Assembly: GCA_052140165.1 (NCBI GenBank)
Contig: JBKQUM010000164.1
Span: 1-23,448 of the forward strand
Direction of reading: 5' to 3'
Source: Bog-473 sp052140165
Lineage (GTDB): Bacteria; Actinomycetota; Acidimicrobiia; Acidimicrobiales; RAAP-2
Length of the DNA: 23,448 nt
Below the pieces are notes generated by a model, which was not told the DNA's origin, searched no databases, and was given only the letters and a program-made list of their open reading frames with translations. Position 1 is the first letter of the stretch; the number at the start of each line of letters is the position of its first letter. A program made the position numbers and the translations under genes. Shown one piece after another: positions 1 through 7,778 of the stretch.

Positions 1-494
1 ATGGAGGACCTGTCGGTGGTGACGGTCGAGCCCGCGTGGCCGTTCAGCACGTTGAACCCGCCCCAGAAGATCTGGGGCACAGCCTGGGCCGCGGTGACCT
101 GCACCGCGTTGCAGGGATGGGTCGACGGCGGCGAGGTAGCGGCGCAGCTCAGTCCTTCGGGCGTCCAGGTGCCGTTCTGCCAGAGCCCCGGGGTCTCGGT
201 CAGCGTCGCGTTGGACCCGTTGTCGGTGTCGACATTGCCCAGGATCCCGTCCAGGTAGCCCACTGGATTGCTGCCCTGATCGGCGACGTTGATGTAACGG
301 GCCATGTCGAGCGCGGCGGTGTCGGCCATGGCCTGCGCCTGCCGGCTGCCGTAGACGCTGAAGCCGACGTCGACACCCATCGCCCCCGCTCCGAGGAGGG
401 CGATCATGGCGACCGCCGTGAAGATGAGCGTGGCCCCACGCTCGTCCTGGCGCCGTTCCCGCACGAAACGCCGGATCCTGCGAAGTCTCCTCAT
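1..494 (-). CDS. TadG-like pilus assembly protein, N-terminal part (runs off left edge)
   Basis: Reading from the ATG complement at 492-494 gives 164 residues with no stop before the window edge, so the C-terminus is missing. The N-terminus is Arg-rich, followed by the segment ERGATLIFTAVAMIALLGAG (about residues 18-37), one membrane helix, and then GVDVGFSVYGSRQAQAMADTAALD, which is typical of TadG/TadE-like proteins (putative Flp pilus assembly, DUF2134-like). The family anchors in the membrane with the bulk outside and is thought to act as a minor pilin or assembly factor. A ribosome site (GGTGAGGA) lies 4-6 bases before the ATG and overlaps the stop of the upstream tadE-like gene, whose TAG is 9 bases away. 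The two are clearly one operon. The visible C-terminal part (residues 75-164) is a Thr/Asn/Gly-rich extracytoplasmic region with two cysteines. Family assignment is good; the exact Tad letter is less certain. Confidence 0.8.
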   Translation of the reverse strand, partial: MRRLRRIRRFVRERRQDERGATLIFTAVAMIALLGAGAMGVDVGFSVYGSRQAQAMADTAALDMARYINVADQGSNPVGYLDGILGNVDTDNGSNATLTETPGLWQNGTWTPEGLSCAATSPPSTHPCNAVQVTAAQAVPQIFWGGFNVLNGHAGSTVTTDRSS

Positions 495-503
495 GATCCT
501 CAC

Positions 504-1019
504 CTACGAGGTGGGGGTCGAGAGCTGGAGGACGTTGGACGACGAGATAGTCGACGGCGTGATGACGCCGAGGCCGGGCATCTCGGGGAAGAGCGGGGTG
601 GAGGAGTAGTTGTAGGAGACCGTCACCTTCAAGCACGTGGCATTGGCGTTCGACGGACAGGCCATTTGGCACGCAAAGGCAGTGATGGCGTCCGCGGGAT
701 TGGGGCTGAAGGTGCAGTTCGTGGTGTTGTAGGTCGTGGGTGTGCCGCAGGTCTTGTTCATCCAGCCGATGTCGCCGCATGCCTCGGCCTCGGCCGTGGC
801 GACGGCGGTCGACGATGCGACGATGCCCGAGCGGGCCGCATCGGCCGCCGCCTGGGTCACGGTCGCCTGGGCCGCCAGGATCAGTCCGTAGGTGATGATG
901 CCGTACAGCAGCGCGATCAGCAGGACGACGACGATCGCGAACTCGACCATCTCCGCCCCGTGCTCGTCGTCGCGCCGCCGCCTCGGTCGTCTCGGAATGC
1001 GCCACGCCCGTGTGCCCAA
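504..1019 (-). CDS. TadE-like minor pilin
   Basis: This encodes a 171-aa protein if it starts at the TTG at 1017-1019. That TTG has a clear AGAGGGGG ribosome site 6 bases upstream, whereas the far upstream in-frame ATG at 1148 has none and would lie over the promoter motif. Residues 2-20 are very basic. Then comes HGAEMVEFAIVVVLLIALLY, the TadE prepilin-like segment: a glycine, a glutamate about five residues on, then a helix to about residue 48. AAQATVTQAAADAARSGIV is the usual continuation. The exported part carries seven cysteines between about residues 70 and 130, which is unusually many and suggests disulfides. TadE proteins are processed pseudopilins needed for Flp pilus assembly. The gene is divergent from cpaB and co-transcribed with the tadG-like gene. 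A copy of the GGTC-N7-CCTATG motif lies 110 bases upstream. Confidence 0.82.
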   Translation of the reverse strand: MGTRAWRIPRRPRRRRDDEHGAEMVEFAIVVVLLIALLYGIITYGLILAAQATVTQAAADAARSGIVASSTAVATAEAEACGDIGWMNKTCGTPTTYNTTNCTFSPNPADAITAFACQMACPSNANATCLKVTVSYNYSSTPLFPEMPGLGVITPSTISSSNVLQLSTPTS

Positions 1020-1129
1020 CGTGGGACCCCCTCTTCTGTATCCGGCAGCGCCGCAATTGCACAGACCCGTGACAATTGTCGTCGCGTGAAACGTCGGAGT
1101 TGATTGTGGAGCGCAGACCGGCGGGGGTA

Positions 1130-1146
1130 CATAGGACAAATGGACC
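1130..1146 (-). promoter_or_regulatory. Tad motif copy A (upstream of tadE-like gene)
   Basis: Read on the minus strand the sequence is GGTCCATTTGTCCTATG. It shares GGTC at positions 1-4 and CCTATG at 12-17 with three other copies in the window. It lies 110 bases before the chosen tadE start and is followed by TACC, as is copy B. Confidence 0.6.
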
Positions 1147-1183
1147 ATTTGGGCCTCCCACCAGGGGCGCTCGTTCGGAGAAT

Positions 1184-1200
1184 GGTCAGAAGGACCTATG
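1184..1200 (+). promoter_or_regulatory. Tad motif copy B (upstream of cpaB operon)
   Basis: The sequence is GGTCAGAAGGACCTATG. The GGTC-N5-GACC core is an inverted repeat. It lies 100 bases before the GTG start of cpaB and is preceded by AAT, as is copy A. Confidence 0.62.
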
Positions 1201-1300
1201 TACCTCGTCCCCTTCCCGTCGTACTCTCCAACGGAACCGACGGCGAGGCGACGTGAGTATTCGCCGCACGTTGTCGGTCTGTTGAGAGGGGGAAGGTTCT

Positions 1301-2068
1301 GTGAAGAAGCAGACGCTCATATTGGTCATGATCGGAGTGATCCTGTTCATCGCCGGCAGCGCCATCGCGTACGCCAGCGTGGAGGGCGCGAGCAAGCACA
1401 CGGGGTCGGGAACCGACGTCGTGGCACCCGTGAGCACCTCGGCCGTCGTGGCCAAGGCGAACATCCCGGCCGGCACGACCGGCCAGGCCATGGTCTCCAG
1501 CGGGCTCGTCGCTATTGAGTTGATCCCGACGAAGTCCTATGTATCCACCGACCTGGGGTCGCTCTCCGGGCTCGCCGACGAGGTCCTGACGTCGCCTGTC
1601 ACCAAGGGCGGCGCCATCAGCTCCACGCAGCTCACCGCCAGCACGTCCTCCATCTCGCTGCCGACCGGCATGGACGGTGTCACCGTCACCCTGAGTGGGG
1701 TCAATGCCCTGGCGGGCTACCTTCAGCCGGGCAGCCGGGTCGACGTCTACGCCAACATCACCAAGGTCTCCACGGCCAGCGCCGCCTCGTCGACGCTCCC
1801 GTTGCCGTGCACGGAGCTGGCGATGGCGAACGTCCAGGTCCTCGACGTCCAGAGCACCGTGCCCTCCTACACCAGCCATCGCACGACGGACGGCCGCACC
1901 ATCCCGGCCACGGAGACGTTGCTGCTGGCCGTCAACCCCTCGAACGCCAGGAACCTCGAGTTCCTCTCGCAGAACGAGTCGATCTCGGTGGTCCAGACCC
2001 AGAAGGACGCCAACCCGCCGCCGGTGTCGCAGTGCATCGGCACCGACCAGACGACGGGCGCGCCATGA
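1301..2068 (+). CDS. cpaB: CpaB/RcpC-like Flp pilus assembly protein with SAF domain
   Basis: This 255-aa protein starts at GTG 1301, just after a strong GAGAGGGGGAAGG ribosome site. Residues 5-27 (TLILVMIGVILFIAGSAIAY) are an N-terminal membrane anchor. Residues about 46-110 match a SAF domain: VVAKANIPAGTTGQAMV, then LVAIELIPTKSYVS and VTKGGAISSTQL, the order seen in CpaB. A RcpC-type beta-rich region follows (DGVTVTLSGVNALAGYLQPGSRVDVYANI). CpaB/RcpC is thought to bind the cell wall and help the pilus cross it. In diderms it works with the secretin, and no secretin gene is visible here, which fits a monoderm. It is the first gene of the cpaB-tadZ-tadA-tadB-tadC operon. Its TGA overlaps the next ATG (ATGA), so translation is likely coupled. 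Confidence 0.88.
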   Translation: MKKQTLILVMIGVILFIAGSAIAYASVEGASKHTGSGTDVVAPVSTSAVVAKANIPAGTTGQAMVSSGLVAIELIPTKSYVSTDLGSLSGLADEVLTSPVTKGGAISSTQLTASTSSISLPTGMDGVTVTLSGVNALAGYLQPGSRVDVYANITKVSTASAASSTLPLPCTELAMANVQVLDVQSTVPSYTSHRTTDGRTIPATETLLLAVNPSNARNLEFLSQNESISVVQTQKDANPPPVSQCIGTDQTTGAP

Positions 2069-3354
2069 TCTCCCGGCGCATTCTCGTCATCAGCCGCTCG
2101 CCCGCACTGAGCCGGGCCATCCAGGCGTCGCTCGGCCCGGGGTACCAGGTCGTCACCAGTACCAACGTCATCGACGTCGCCGACGAGGTCCACGAGCTGG
2201 GCCCCTTCGACGTGCTGGTGGCGGGGCCCGTGTTCGACAGCCATGCGGGGATGACCCGGCTGGCCAACCTGCGGGCTGCCGCCGCCGTCCCGGCGGTCGT
2301 GCTGGCCCTCGGCCCGAAGCCAAAGGCCAGCTTGAGCGACATCGTGCGGACGGGGGCCGTGGAGCTGGTCGAGTACCCGACCAGCAAGCGCCAGCTCTCC
2401 AACTCGCTGAAGCGGGCCTTCGACATCGCCGACATCTCCCAGTCGGACTCGGCGCCCACTCTGCCGGTCGTGGCCCAGGGGGTCGTGGTCGATCGACCCC
2501 AGTTCGCCGAGGTGTTCACCGTGGCATCGTCCAGCGGTGGCTGCGGCAAGACGTTCTACGCCACCAACCTGGCGTGCTACCTGGCGGCCCAGACCGGCCA
2601 GCGCGTCTGCCTGGTCGACCTGGACCTGCAGTTCGGCGAGGTCTCCACCGCGCTGCACCTGCGCCCCCGGTTCACCATCTCGGACCTGCTGTCCCGGGAG
2701 CCGGTCGACGACGACGACCTCGACGAGCATGTCGAGGAGTATCTCGAGGACCACGAGCTCGGCTTCTCCGTGCTCGCCGCCCCGTTCAGCCCGGCTGACG
2801 CGGACATGATCGCACCCAAGGACGTCTACAAGGTCATGGGATCGCTGCGCCGGCACTTCGACTACATCGTGGTGGACACCCCGGCCCAGCTCTCCGAGAT
2901 CGTCCTGGCGGCGTTCGACCACTCGACCCGGGTGCTGTGCATGGTCACGCTGGACCTGCCGAGCATCCGGAACATGCGCGTCTTCCTCACCACGCTCGAG
3001 AAGCTGCGCATCAACAGCGACAGCATCGGCGTCGTGCTCAACAAGGTGGAGGACGACATCGGCATCGACATCAACGATGTCCAGGACGTGCTGGACAACA
3101 AGATCGTCTCGGTGCTGCCCTACTCGAGAGAGGTCATGAAGTCGATCAACAAGGGGAAGCCGGCCCTCGTCTCGGCGGCGGGATCCGACATCGGCAAGAA
3201 GCTGGCGGGCGGCATGCAGCAGTTCCTGTCGGGTGACGTCACTCCCGTCCTCGCAACGAGCACGAACACCCCAGAAATCGGCGAGTCGCGCGGTTTCTTC
3301 CGGCTGAGGAGGAAGGGTCGCACCAACAAGGTGCCTGAGCTCGAGAGGGCCTGA
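2065..3354 (+). CDS. TadZ/CpaE-like receiver + MinD/ParA-type ATPase
   Basis: This 429-aa protein has an N-terminal receiver-like fold (residues 1-115, RRILVISRSPALSRAIQASL...) without an obvious full phospho-acceptor set. A MinD/ParA ATPase region spans about residues 145-400. The P-loop reads SSSGGCGKT at 155-163: Lys162 of the P-loop is present, but the signature lysine of the KGGxGKT form is replaced by Ser157. Walker B is VCLVDLDLQFG with Asp185. IVVDTPAQLSE and VVLNKVEDDIGI match later family motifs. TadZ/CpaE localises the Tad secretion machine, often to the pole, and can dimerise with ATP even with atypical P-loops. The start ATG overlaps the cpaB stop. The C-terminal 40 residues are basic and low complexity. 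The TadZ call is firm; activity as an ATPase is uncertain. Confidence 0.87.
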   Translation: MISRRILVISRSPALSRAIQASLGPGYQVVTSTNVIDVADEVHELGPFDVLVAGPVFDSHAGMTRLANLRAAAAVPAVVLALGPKPKASLSDIVRTGAVELVEYPTSKRQLSNSLKRAFDIADISQSDSAPTLPVVAQGVVVDRPQFAEVFTVASSSGGCGKTFYATNLACYLAAQTGQRVCLVDLDLQFGEVSTALHLRPRFTISDLLSREPVDDDDLDEHVEEYLEDHELGFSVLAAPFSPADADMIAPKDVYKVMGSLRRHFDYIVVDTPAQLSEIVLAAFDHSTRVLCMVTLDLPSIRNMRVFLTTLEKLRINSDSIGVVLNKVEDDIGIDINDVQDVLDNKIVSVLPYSREVMKSINKGKPALVSAAGSDIGKKLAGGMQQFLSGDVTPVLATSTNTPEIGESRGFFRLRRKGRTNKVPELERA

Positions 3355-3359
3355 TCACC

Positions 3360-4964
3360 ATGAACCTGTCCGAGAAACTCGCTGCCGCCGACGGGGCCGC
3401 CGCGGCCCCACCACCGGAGGACACGTCACGGAGCCACCGGCCCTCCGAGGCCGACACATCGGGAGATGCAGGGGAGAGGCGGGGCCCACCGGGGGGAGTG
3501 GAGCGGCGGGGAACCGGGGTGAACCCCGGACCGGGGAAGCATCCGTTGCGGCGGTCCTCGGACCGCGCCGTCCTCGACGAGTCCTGGAAGCAGTCCAAGG
3601 CGAAGGTCCAGGCCAAGGTGCTGGCGGAGATCGCCCCGACCTCGGCCAACCTGTCGCCCGACGAGCTGCGCGAGAAGGTGCGCTCCACGGTGAACGAGAT
3701 CCTCGACCGCGAGGACATCGGGATCTCCATCTCACCGATCGAGCGCCAGCGCTTCGTGGAGGAGATGCTCGAGGACTCCCTCGGCTATGGCCCGCTCGAG
3801 GCGCTGCTCTCCGACAACAGCATCACCGAGATCATGTGCAACGCCTACGACGAGGTCTGGATCGAGCGGAAGGGCCGGATCGAGCGCAGCGAGATCGTGT
3901 TCAACACGCCGAACCAGTACCGGCGCATCATCGACCGGATGGTGCACGGGGTGGGCCGGCGGGTCGACGAGTCCTCGCCCATGGTGGACGCCCGCCTGGC
4001 CGACGGTTCCCGGATCAACGCCATCGTGCCGCCGCTGGCGCTGCGCGGCCCGGTGCTCACCGTCAGGAAGTTCCCCGAGCGCGCCTTCATGATGCAGGAC
4101 CTCATCAACATGGGGTCGCTCAGCATCGACTCGGCGGTCTTCCTCGAGGCCTTGGTGCGGGGCAAGATCAGCATGGTCGTCGTCGGCGGAACGGGCACCG
4201 GCAAGACCACCATGCTGAACGTCCTGTCCAATTTCATCCCCGACGGCGAGCGTTTGATCACCATTGAGGAATCGGCCGAGCTCCAGATTCAGGGGGCTCA
4301 CGTCGTCACGCTCGAGACGCGTCCCGCCAACGCGGAGGGGACGGGCGAGGTGCGGATCCGTGACCTCGTGCGCAACTCGCTGCGTATGCGGCCGGACCGC
4401 ATCATCGTCGGTGAGTGCCGCGGCTCCGAGACCCTCGACATGCTCCAGGCCATGAACACCGGTCACGCCGGATCGATGACCACTGTCCACGCCAACACCC
4501 CGCGCGAGCTGCTCGGCCGCCTCGAGACCATGGTCATGATGGGCGGGGTCGAGCTGCCCCAGCGCGCCATCCGGGAGCAGATCGTCATGGCGGTGGGCGT
4601 CCTGGTCCAGCTCCAGCGGACCGCCGAGGGCCCCCGCGTCGTGCACTCCATCACCGAGATCCAGGGCATGGAGGGCGAGACGGTCCTGCTCCAGGACATC
4701 TTCCACCGGGTCGACACGGCTCAGGGCATGGGGCGCCTGGTGCCGACCGGCTTGCGGCCCAAGGTGCTCGACGAGCTGTCGCTCGCCGGGGTGGAGGTGC
4801 CGCCGCACATCTTCCGGGCCGACTCCGAGGCGCTGCTCGGCGCGGGGCGCCGGGAAAGCGGCGGCGGGCGCCACCACCGGCCGGCCCGGCCCGGCCGCGT
4901 CGTGGAACCGCCCTCGGACGAGCTGTACGAGATCCTGGCACGCCGTCGCGAGGCGGGGAAGTGA
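3360..4964 (+). CDS. tadA: TadA/CpaF secretion ATPase
   Basis: This 534-aa protein starts at ATG 3360, five bases after the tadZ stop. Residues 1-70 are Pro/Gly/Arg-rich and disordered-looking, longer than in many homologues. The VirB11/PilT-like core follows: VEEMLEDSLGYGPLEALLSD and SITEIMCNAYDEVWIERKGR (N-terminal domain), Walker A GGTGTGKT at 276-283 with Lys282, an Asp/Glu box ITIEESAELQIQ, Walker B IIVGECRG with Glu352, and a His box with His377 in TVHANTPRELLGRLE. It is the hexameric motor that powers Flp pilus assembly at the cytoplasmic face through TadB and TadC. About 60 C-terminal residues are a basic tail. The stop overlaps the next start codon as GTGA. Confidence 0.93.
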   Translation: MNLSEKLAAADGAAAAPPPEDTSRSHRPSEADTSGDAGERRGPPGGVERRGTGVNPGPGKHPLRRSSDRAVLDESWKQSKAKVQAKVLAEIAPTSANLSPDELREKVRSTVNEILDREDIGISISPIERQRFVEEMLEDSLGYGPLEALLSDNSITEIMCNAYDEVWIERKGRIERSEIVFNTPNQYRRIIDRMVHGVGRRVDESSPMVDARLADGSRINAIVPPLALRGPVLTVRKFPERAFMMQDLINMGSLSIDSAVFLEALVRGKISMVVVGGTGTGKTTMLNVLSNFIPDGERLITIEESAELQIQGAHVVTLETRPANAEGTGEVRIRDLVRNSLRMRPDRIIVGECRGSETLDMLQAMNTGHAGSMTTVHANTPRELLGRLETMVMMGGVELPQRAIREQIVMAVGVLVQLQRTAEGPRVVHSITEIQGMEGETVLLQDIFHRVDTAQGMGRLVPTGLRPKVLDELSLAGVEVPPHIFRADSEALLGAGRRESGGGRHHRPARPGRVVEPPSDELYEILARRREAGK

Positions 4965-5965
4965 GCGGGACGATGATCGGAGCGCTCCAGCTGGGCACGC
5001 AGGCCGGGGCGTTCGTCGCCGCGGTCCTCATCGGCGGTGGCATCGCCCTGGCCGTCGTCGCTGCCATCATGCGGGTGCGCACCAAGCAGCGCACCCTGGC
5101 CCAGATCCTCGACGACACCATGGGCACGGCTCCGGTCCCGGTCGAAGTGGTGAGCGAGTCACCGGAGCACGGCGAGCTCTCGGCCCTCACGGTCCGCATC
5201 GCCGGCATCTTCGGGCGCATGGACACGAGCGGAGCGCTCGAGCAGCGCCTGGAGCGGGCGGCCATTCCGCTGCGGTCGGGTGAGTACATCGTCATCACCG
5301 CAGCCATCGCGTTCATGCTGGCGGTCGCGGTCGGGGTCGTCATGGGCTCGCCCATCGGCTCGTTCGTCGCCATCGCCCTGGTGGCCGGGATCGCCTGGTA
5401 CCTGCCGTCGCGCCGCGCCGCCAAGCGGATCAAGCAGATGCAAGAGCAACTCCCCGACGCGCTCGCGCTCATGGCGGCCTCGGTCGAGGGAGGGCAGACC
5501 TTCCAGCGCTCAATCGACATGTACCGGCGTGATGCCCGGCCGCCCCTGTCGGACGAGCTCGACCGGGTCATGGCCGAGGTGGCCGTCGGTTCCGACCTCG
5601 TCGTGGCCCTCGAGAACATGGCCGAGCGCTCCGGGGTCGAGGACCTCAAGTGGGCCGTCGAGGCCGTGCGGATCCAGCAGTCCACCGGCGGGCGCCTGGC
5701 GCCCATTCTGCACACGCTGGCCGACTTCATGCGCACCCGCCAGGAGGTCCGGCGCGAGGTCCAGACCCTCTCCGCCGAGGGGCGGATGTCGGGCTACGTG
5801 CTGTTCGCCATCCCGATCTTCCTCGTCGTCGCGCTCGAGATGAAGGACCCCGGCTACCTGCAGCCCATGCTGCACGGCGCCGGCCTCATCGTCCTGATCG
5901 GGACGGCGGGGCTGATGGGCCTTGGGTTCCTGATCGTGCGAAAAATGGTCAACATCAAGGTCTGA
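4961..5965 (+). CDS. tadB: TadB-like inner membrane platform protein (T2SSF)
   Basis: This is 334 aa when started at GTG 4961, which overlaps the tadA stop (GTGA). An in-frame ATG at 4973 is the alternative and loses four residues. Membrane helices are visible at about 16-37, 108-128 and 132-148 and as a C-terminal pair at 277-292 and 305-327. The GspF/T2SSF region runs from about 165 to 290 (EQLPDALALMAASVEGGQTFQRSI ... AVEAVRIQQSTGGRLAPILHTLADFMRTR). TadB and TadC form the membrane platform on which TadA acts. It precedes tadC by 15 bases. Composition and codon use match the neighbours. Confidence 0.9.
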   Translation: MSGTMIGALQLGTQAGAFVAAVLIGGGIALAVVAAIMRVRTKQRTLAQILDDTMGTAPVPVEVVSESPEHGELSALTVRIAGIFGRMDTSGALEQRLERAAIPLRSGEYIVITAAIAFMLAVAVGVVMGSPIGSFVAIALVAGIAWYLPSRRAAKRIKQMQEQLPDALALMAASVEGGQTFQRSIDMYRRDARPPLSDELDRVMAEVAVGSDLVVALENMAERSGVEDLKWAVEAVRIQQSTGGRLAPILHTLADFMRTRQEVRREVQTLSAEGRMSGYVLFAIPIFLVVALEMKDPGYLQPMLHGAGLIVLIGTAGLMGLGFLIVRKMVNIKV

Positions 5966-5980
5966 GGCCGAGGGGGTCAC

Positions 5981-6931
5981 ATGAACGCGACATACTTCGT
6001 CCCACTGGTGGGAATCACACTGATGGCCGTCGGCCTGATCGGTGTCGGCGCTGCGGCCTGGCGTTCGCACAAGACGCAGAACCGGCTCGATTTCATCCGT
6101 TCACTCGGCTCGGAGGCCGAGGTGTACGCCGTCGCCGGACCCCCCGTCTTGGAGCGGGTGCAGACGCCGCTCGTCCAGCGCATGTTCGGACCGCTGCGGA
6201 GCGGCCTGCGCCACAACCTGTCGCGCCTGTACCCGTCGAGCGACATCGACCGCGTGCACGCCGACCTCCTCAAGGCCGGCCTGACCGGGTCGGTGCGTGC
6301 CGAGGAGTTCGTGGCGGCACAGGTGGGCGCGGTCATGCTCGGCATCGGCGCAGGCCTCGTCGCGCTGGTCAGCGGCGCGGTCAGTGTGAAGACGGGCCTG
6401 GCGATGACGTTCATCCTGCCCATGCTCGGTGGCCTTGCGCCCAGCTGGTGGTTGCGCCACCGCATCAAATCCCGGCGGGAACAGGTGACCAACGACCTGC
6501 CCGACCTGCTCGACCTGATGACGATCTCGGTGGCTGCGGGTCTCGGTCTGGAGCAGGCGATGCAGGTCTCCTGCGCGCGCTTCGAATCGCCGGTCTGTCA
6601 CGAGCTGCGGCTCACCCTGAGGGAGATGGAGCTCGGCCTGTCACGGCACGACGCACTCGAGAACATGAAGCTGCGCACCGACATCGACGACCTCGTCACC
6701 TTCTCGGTCGTGCTCTCACAGGCCGACGCACTTGGTCTGCCGATCGGACGCGTGCTGCAGGCACAGGCCGACGAGATGCGTGACAAGCGGCGGCAGCGGG
6801 CCCGGGAGAAGGCGGCCAAGGTGCCGATCAAGATCCTCTTCCCTCTGGCCCTCTGCTTCCTTCCGGCGATCCTCATCGTCGTCCTCGGCCCGATCGTGGG
6901 TCCGATAAAGCACGCGTTCCACGGAGCCTGA
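5981..6931 (+). CDS. tadC: TadC-like inner membrane platform protein (T2SSF)
   Basis: This 316-aa protein starts at ATG 5981 with GAGGGGG upstream. Helices are visible at about 6-27, 108-130 and 132-152 and near the C-terminus (285-306, FPLALCFLPAILIVVLGPIV). The T2SSF segment DLPDLLDLMTISVAAGLGLEQAMQV ... SVVLSQADALGLPIGRVLQAQADEMRDKRRQRAREKAAKVPIK is highly characteristic of TadC. It partners TadB in the Flp assembly platform. It is the last gene of the core operon and is followed by a GC-rich hairpin. No prepilin peptidase (TadV/CpaA) gene is present in the window, so processing of the pilins must be encoded elsewhere. Confidence 0.91.
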   Translation: MNATYFVPLVGITLMAVGLIGVGAAAWRSHKTQNRLDFIRSLGSEAEVYAVAGPPVLERVQTPLVQRMFGPLRSGLRHNLSRLYPSSDIDRVHADLLKAGLTGSVRAEEFVAAQVGAVMLGIGAGLVALVSGAVSVKTGLAMTFILPMLGGLAPSWWLRHRIKSRREQVTNDLPDLLDLMTISVAAGLGLEQAMQVSCARFESPVCHELRLTLREMELGLSRHDALENMKLRTDIDDLVTFSVVLSQADALGLPIGRVLQAQADEMRDKRRQRAREKAAKVPIKILFPLALCFLPAILIVVLGPIVGPIKHAFHGA

Positions 6932-6936
6932 GCACC

Positions 6937-6955
6937 GCCGGCGGGCGACGCCGGC
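6937..6955 (+). terminator. GC-rich hairpin after tadC, possible terminator
   Basis: GCCGGCG and CGCCGGC form a 7-bp perfect stem with a 5-base loop, starting 6 bases after the tadC stop. There is no T-run behind it, so it could be a U-less actinobacterial terminator or a processing or stabilising hairpin. Confidence 0.4.
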
Positions 6956-6972
6956 ACCGCCGTCCCGGCCCA

Positions 6973-7013
6973 CGACCGGCACGGCCGAGGGCGGGCATCG
7001 ACCGGCACGGCCG
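6973..7013. repeat. 15-bp direct repeat, two copies
   Basis: CGACCGGCACGGCCG occurs at 6973-6987 and again at 6999-7013, with a 26-base period, in the tadC-luxR spacer. The function is unknown. The sequence is GC-rich enough that local slippage is a sufficient explanation. Confidence 0.5.
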
Positions 7014-7170
7014 GCGGGCGTGGAAATTGCCGCCACCGCACCCGGGCTGCAATCTGGCTGCCACTGCCGTTTGACACTCGAAGCGTACAATGACCTGGGT
7101 ATTCCCGCCGTCCGCGGTGGGAACGGGAGCCGGACCGGACCTCCATCCGGTTGCGGAATGAGGGGGAGGA

Positions 7171-7629
7171 ATGTCGAACACAGCCTCGGCGATCCTGTGG
7201 CCGGGCGCGCCTGCGCCGGCCGTTGAGATCGAGAGCAGGTCGGAATGGACGTTCTACACGCAGGTGTCGGTGTCGGGGCCGTCGGTCAGCACGACAGTGC
7301 ACCGCAGCGAGAGCCTGCGGGGGGCCCGGGCGTCACTGACGCGGGACCCTGAGCTCGACATCGGGTCCGACGACTACCGGGACCCCGACGTCTCGGCACG
7401 TCGCGACGACGACCGGCAGTGGGGGCCGTGGTCGCTGACCCAGCGGGAGCTCGAGGTGCTGCAGCTCCTCGCAGAGGGTTCCACCAACGGTGAGATCTCA
7501 CAACGGCTCTACATCAGCCCCAAGACCACCAAGAACCACTTGGCTGCCATCTTCCAGAAGCTCGATGTGACGAACCGCACCCACGCGCTCGTGCGTGCCG
7601 TCGTCATGGGTCTCGTCACCATCGAATAG
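7171..7629 (+). CDS. Stand-alone LuxR-type HTH transcriptional regulator
   Basis: This 152-aa protein starts at ATG 7171 behind GAGGGGGAGGA. Residues about 86-150 are a LuxR/GerE helix-turn-helix: WSLTQRELEVLQLLAEGSTN, GEISQRLYISPKTTKNHLAA and IFQKLDVTNRTHALVRAVVMGLV. The N-terminal 85 residues match no receiver, PAS or autoinducer domain that I can recognise; they are short, polar and probably partly unstructured, so no input domain is evident. It sits between the Tad core operon and the two pilin genes, both of which have the GGTC-N7-CCTATG motif, and is a natural candidate for the factor that reads it. That link is inference. The gene itself lacks the motif in its upstream 240 bases. Confidence 0.85.
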   Translation: MSNTASAILWPGAPAPAVEIESRSEWTFYTQVSVSGPSVSTTVHRSESLRGARASLTRDPELDIGSDDYRDPDVSARRDDDRQWGPWSLTQRELEVLQLLAEGSTNGEISQRLYISPKTTKNHLAAIFQKLDVTNRTHALVRAVVMGLVTIE

Positions 7630-7664
7630 ACGCGCGACACGGCGTGCCTGCGTGCGTGGCAATT

Positions 7665-7681
7665 GGTCCATAAAGCCTATG
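7665..7681 (+). promoter_or_regulatory. Tad motif copy C (upstream of flp1)
   Basis: The sequence is GGTCCATAAAGCCTATG, 97 bases before the flp1 ATG. It is the least palindromic of the four but keeps GGTC and CCTATG exactly. It is preceded by AATT and followed by GGAGACC. Confidence 0.58.
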
Positions 7682-7778
7682 GAGACCAGTGATGCCATGT
7701 CCGAGAATGTCGTTGGGAACTCCAAAAGGATTCGAGCAAACGTTCGGGACCATTGGGGCGAGAGAGGGGAATGAGAGA

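Larger units (their letters stand above)
1020..1300. promoter_or_regulatory. Divergent promoter region between tadE-like and cpaB-like genes
   Basis: This 281-base spacer separates two divergent Tad operons. It carries one 17-bp motif for each direction (minus strand 1130-1146, plus strand 1184-1200) and two CAATTG-centred palindromes, GCAATTGC at 1053-1060 and GACAATTGTC at 1071-1080, in the tadE leader. I see no convincing -10/-35 pair of the vegetative type in either direction. Confidence 0.6.

Noticed and set aside
36..1103. Long plus-strand ORF of 355 codons across the tadE/tadG region
   Set aside because: It is Arg/Gly/His-rich without any family features, and the opposite strand encodes clear TadE and TadG segments with ribosome sites. 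It is a high-GC shadow.
7071..7091. TTGACA and TACAAT upstream of the luxR-type gene as a vegetative promoter
   Set aside because: The spacer is only 9 bases instead of about 17, so the two cannot work as a pair; TACAAT alone might still be a -10 box.
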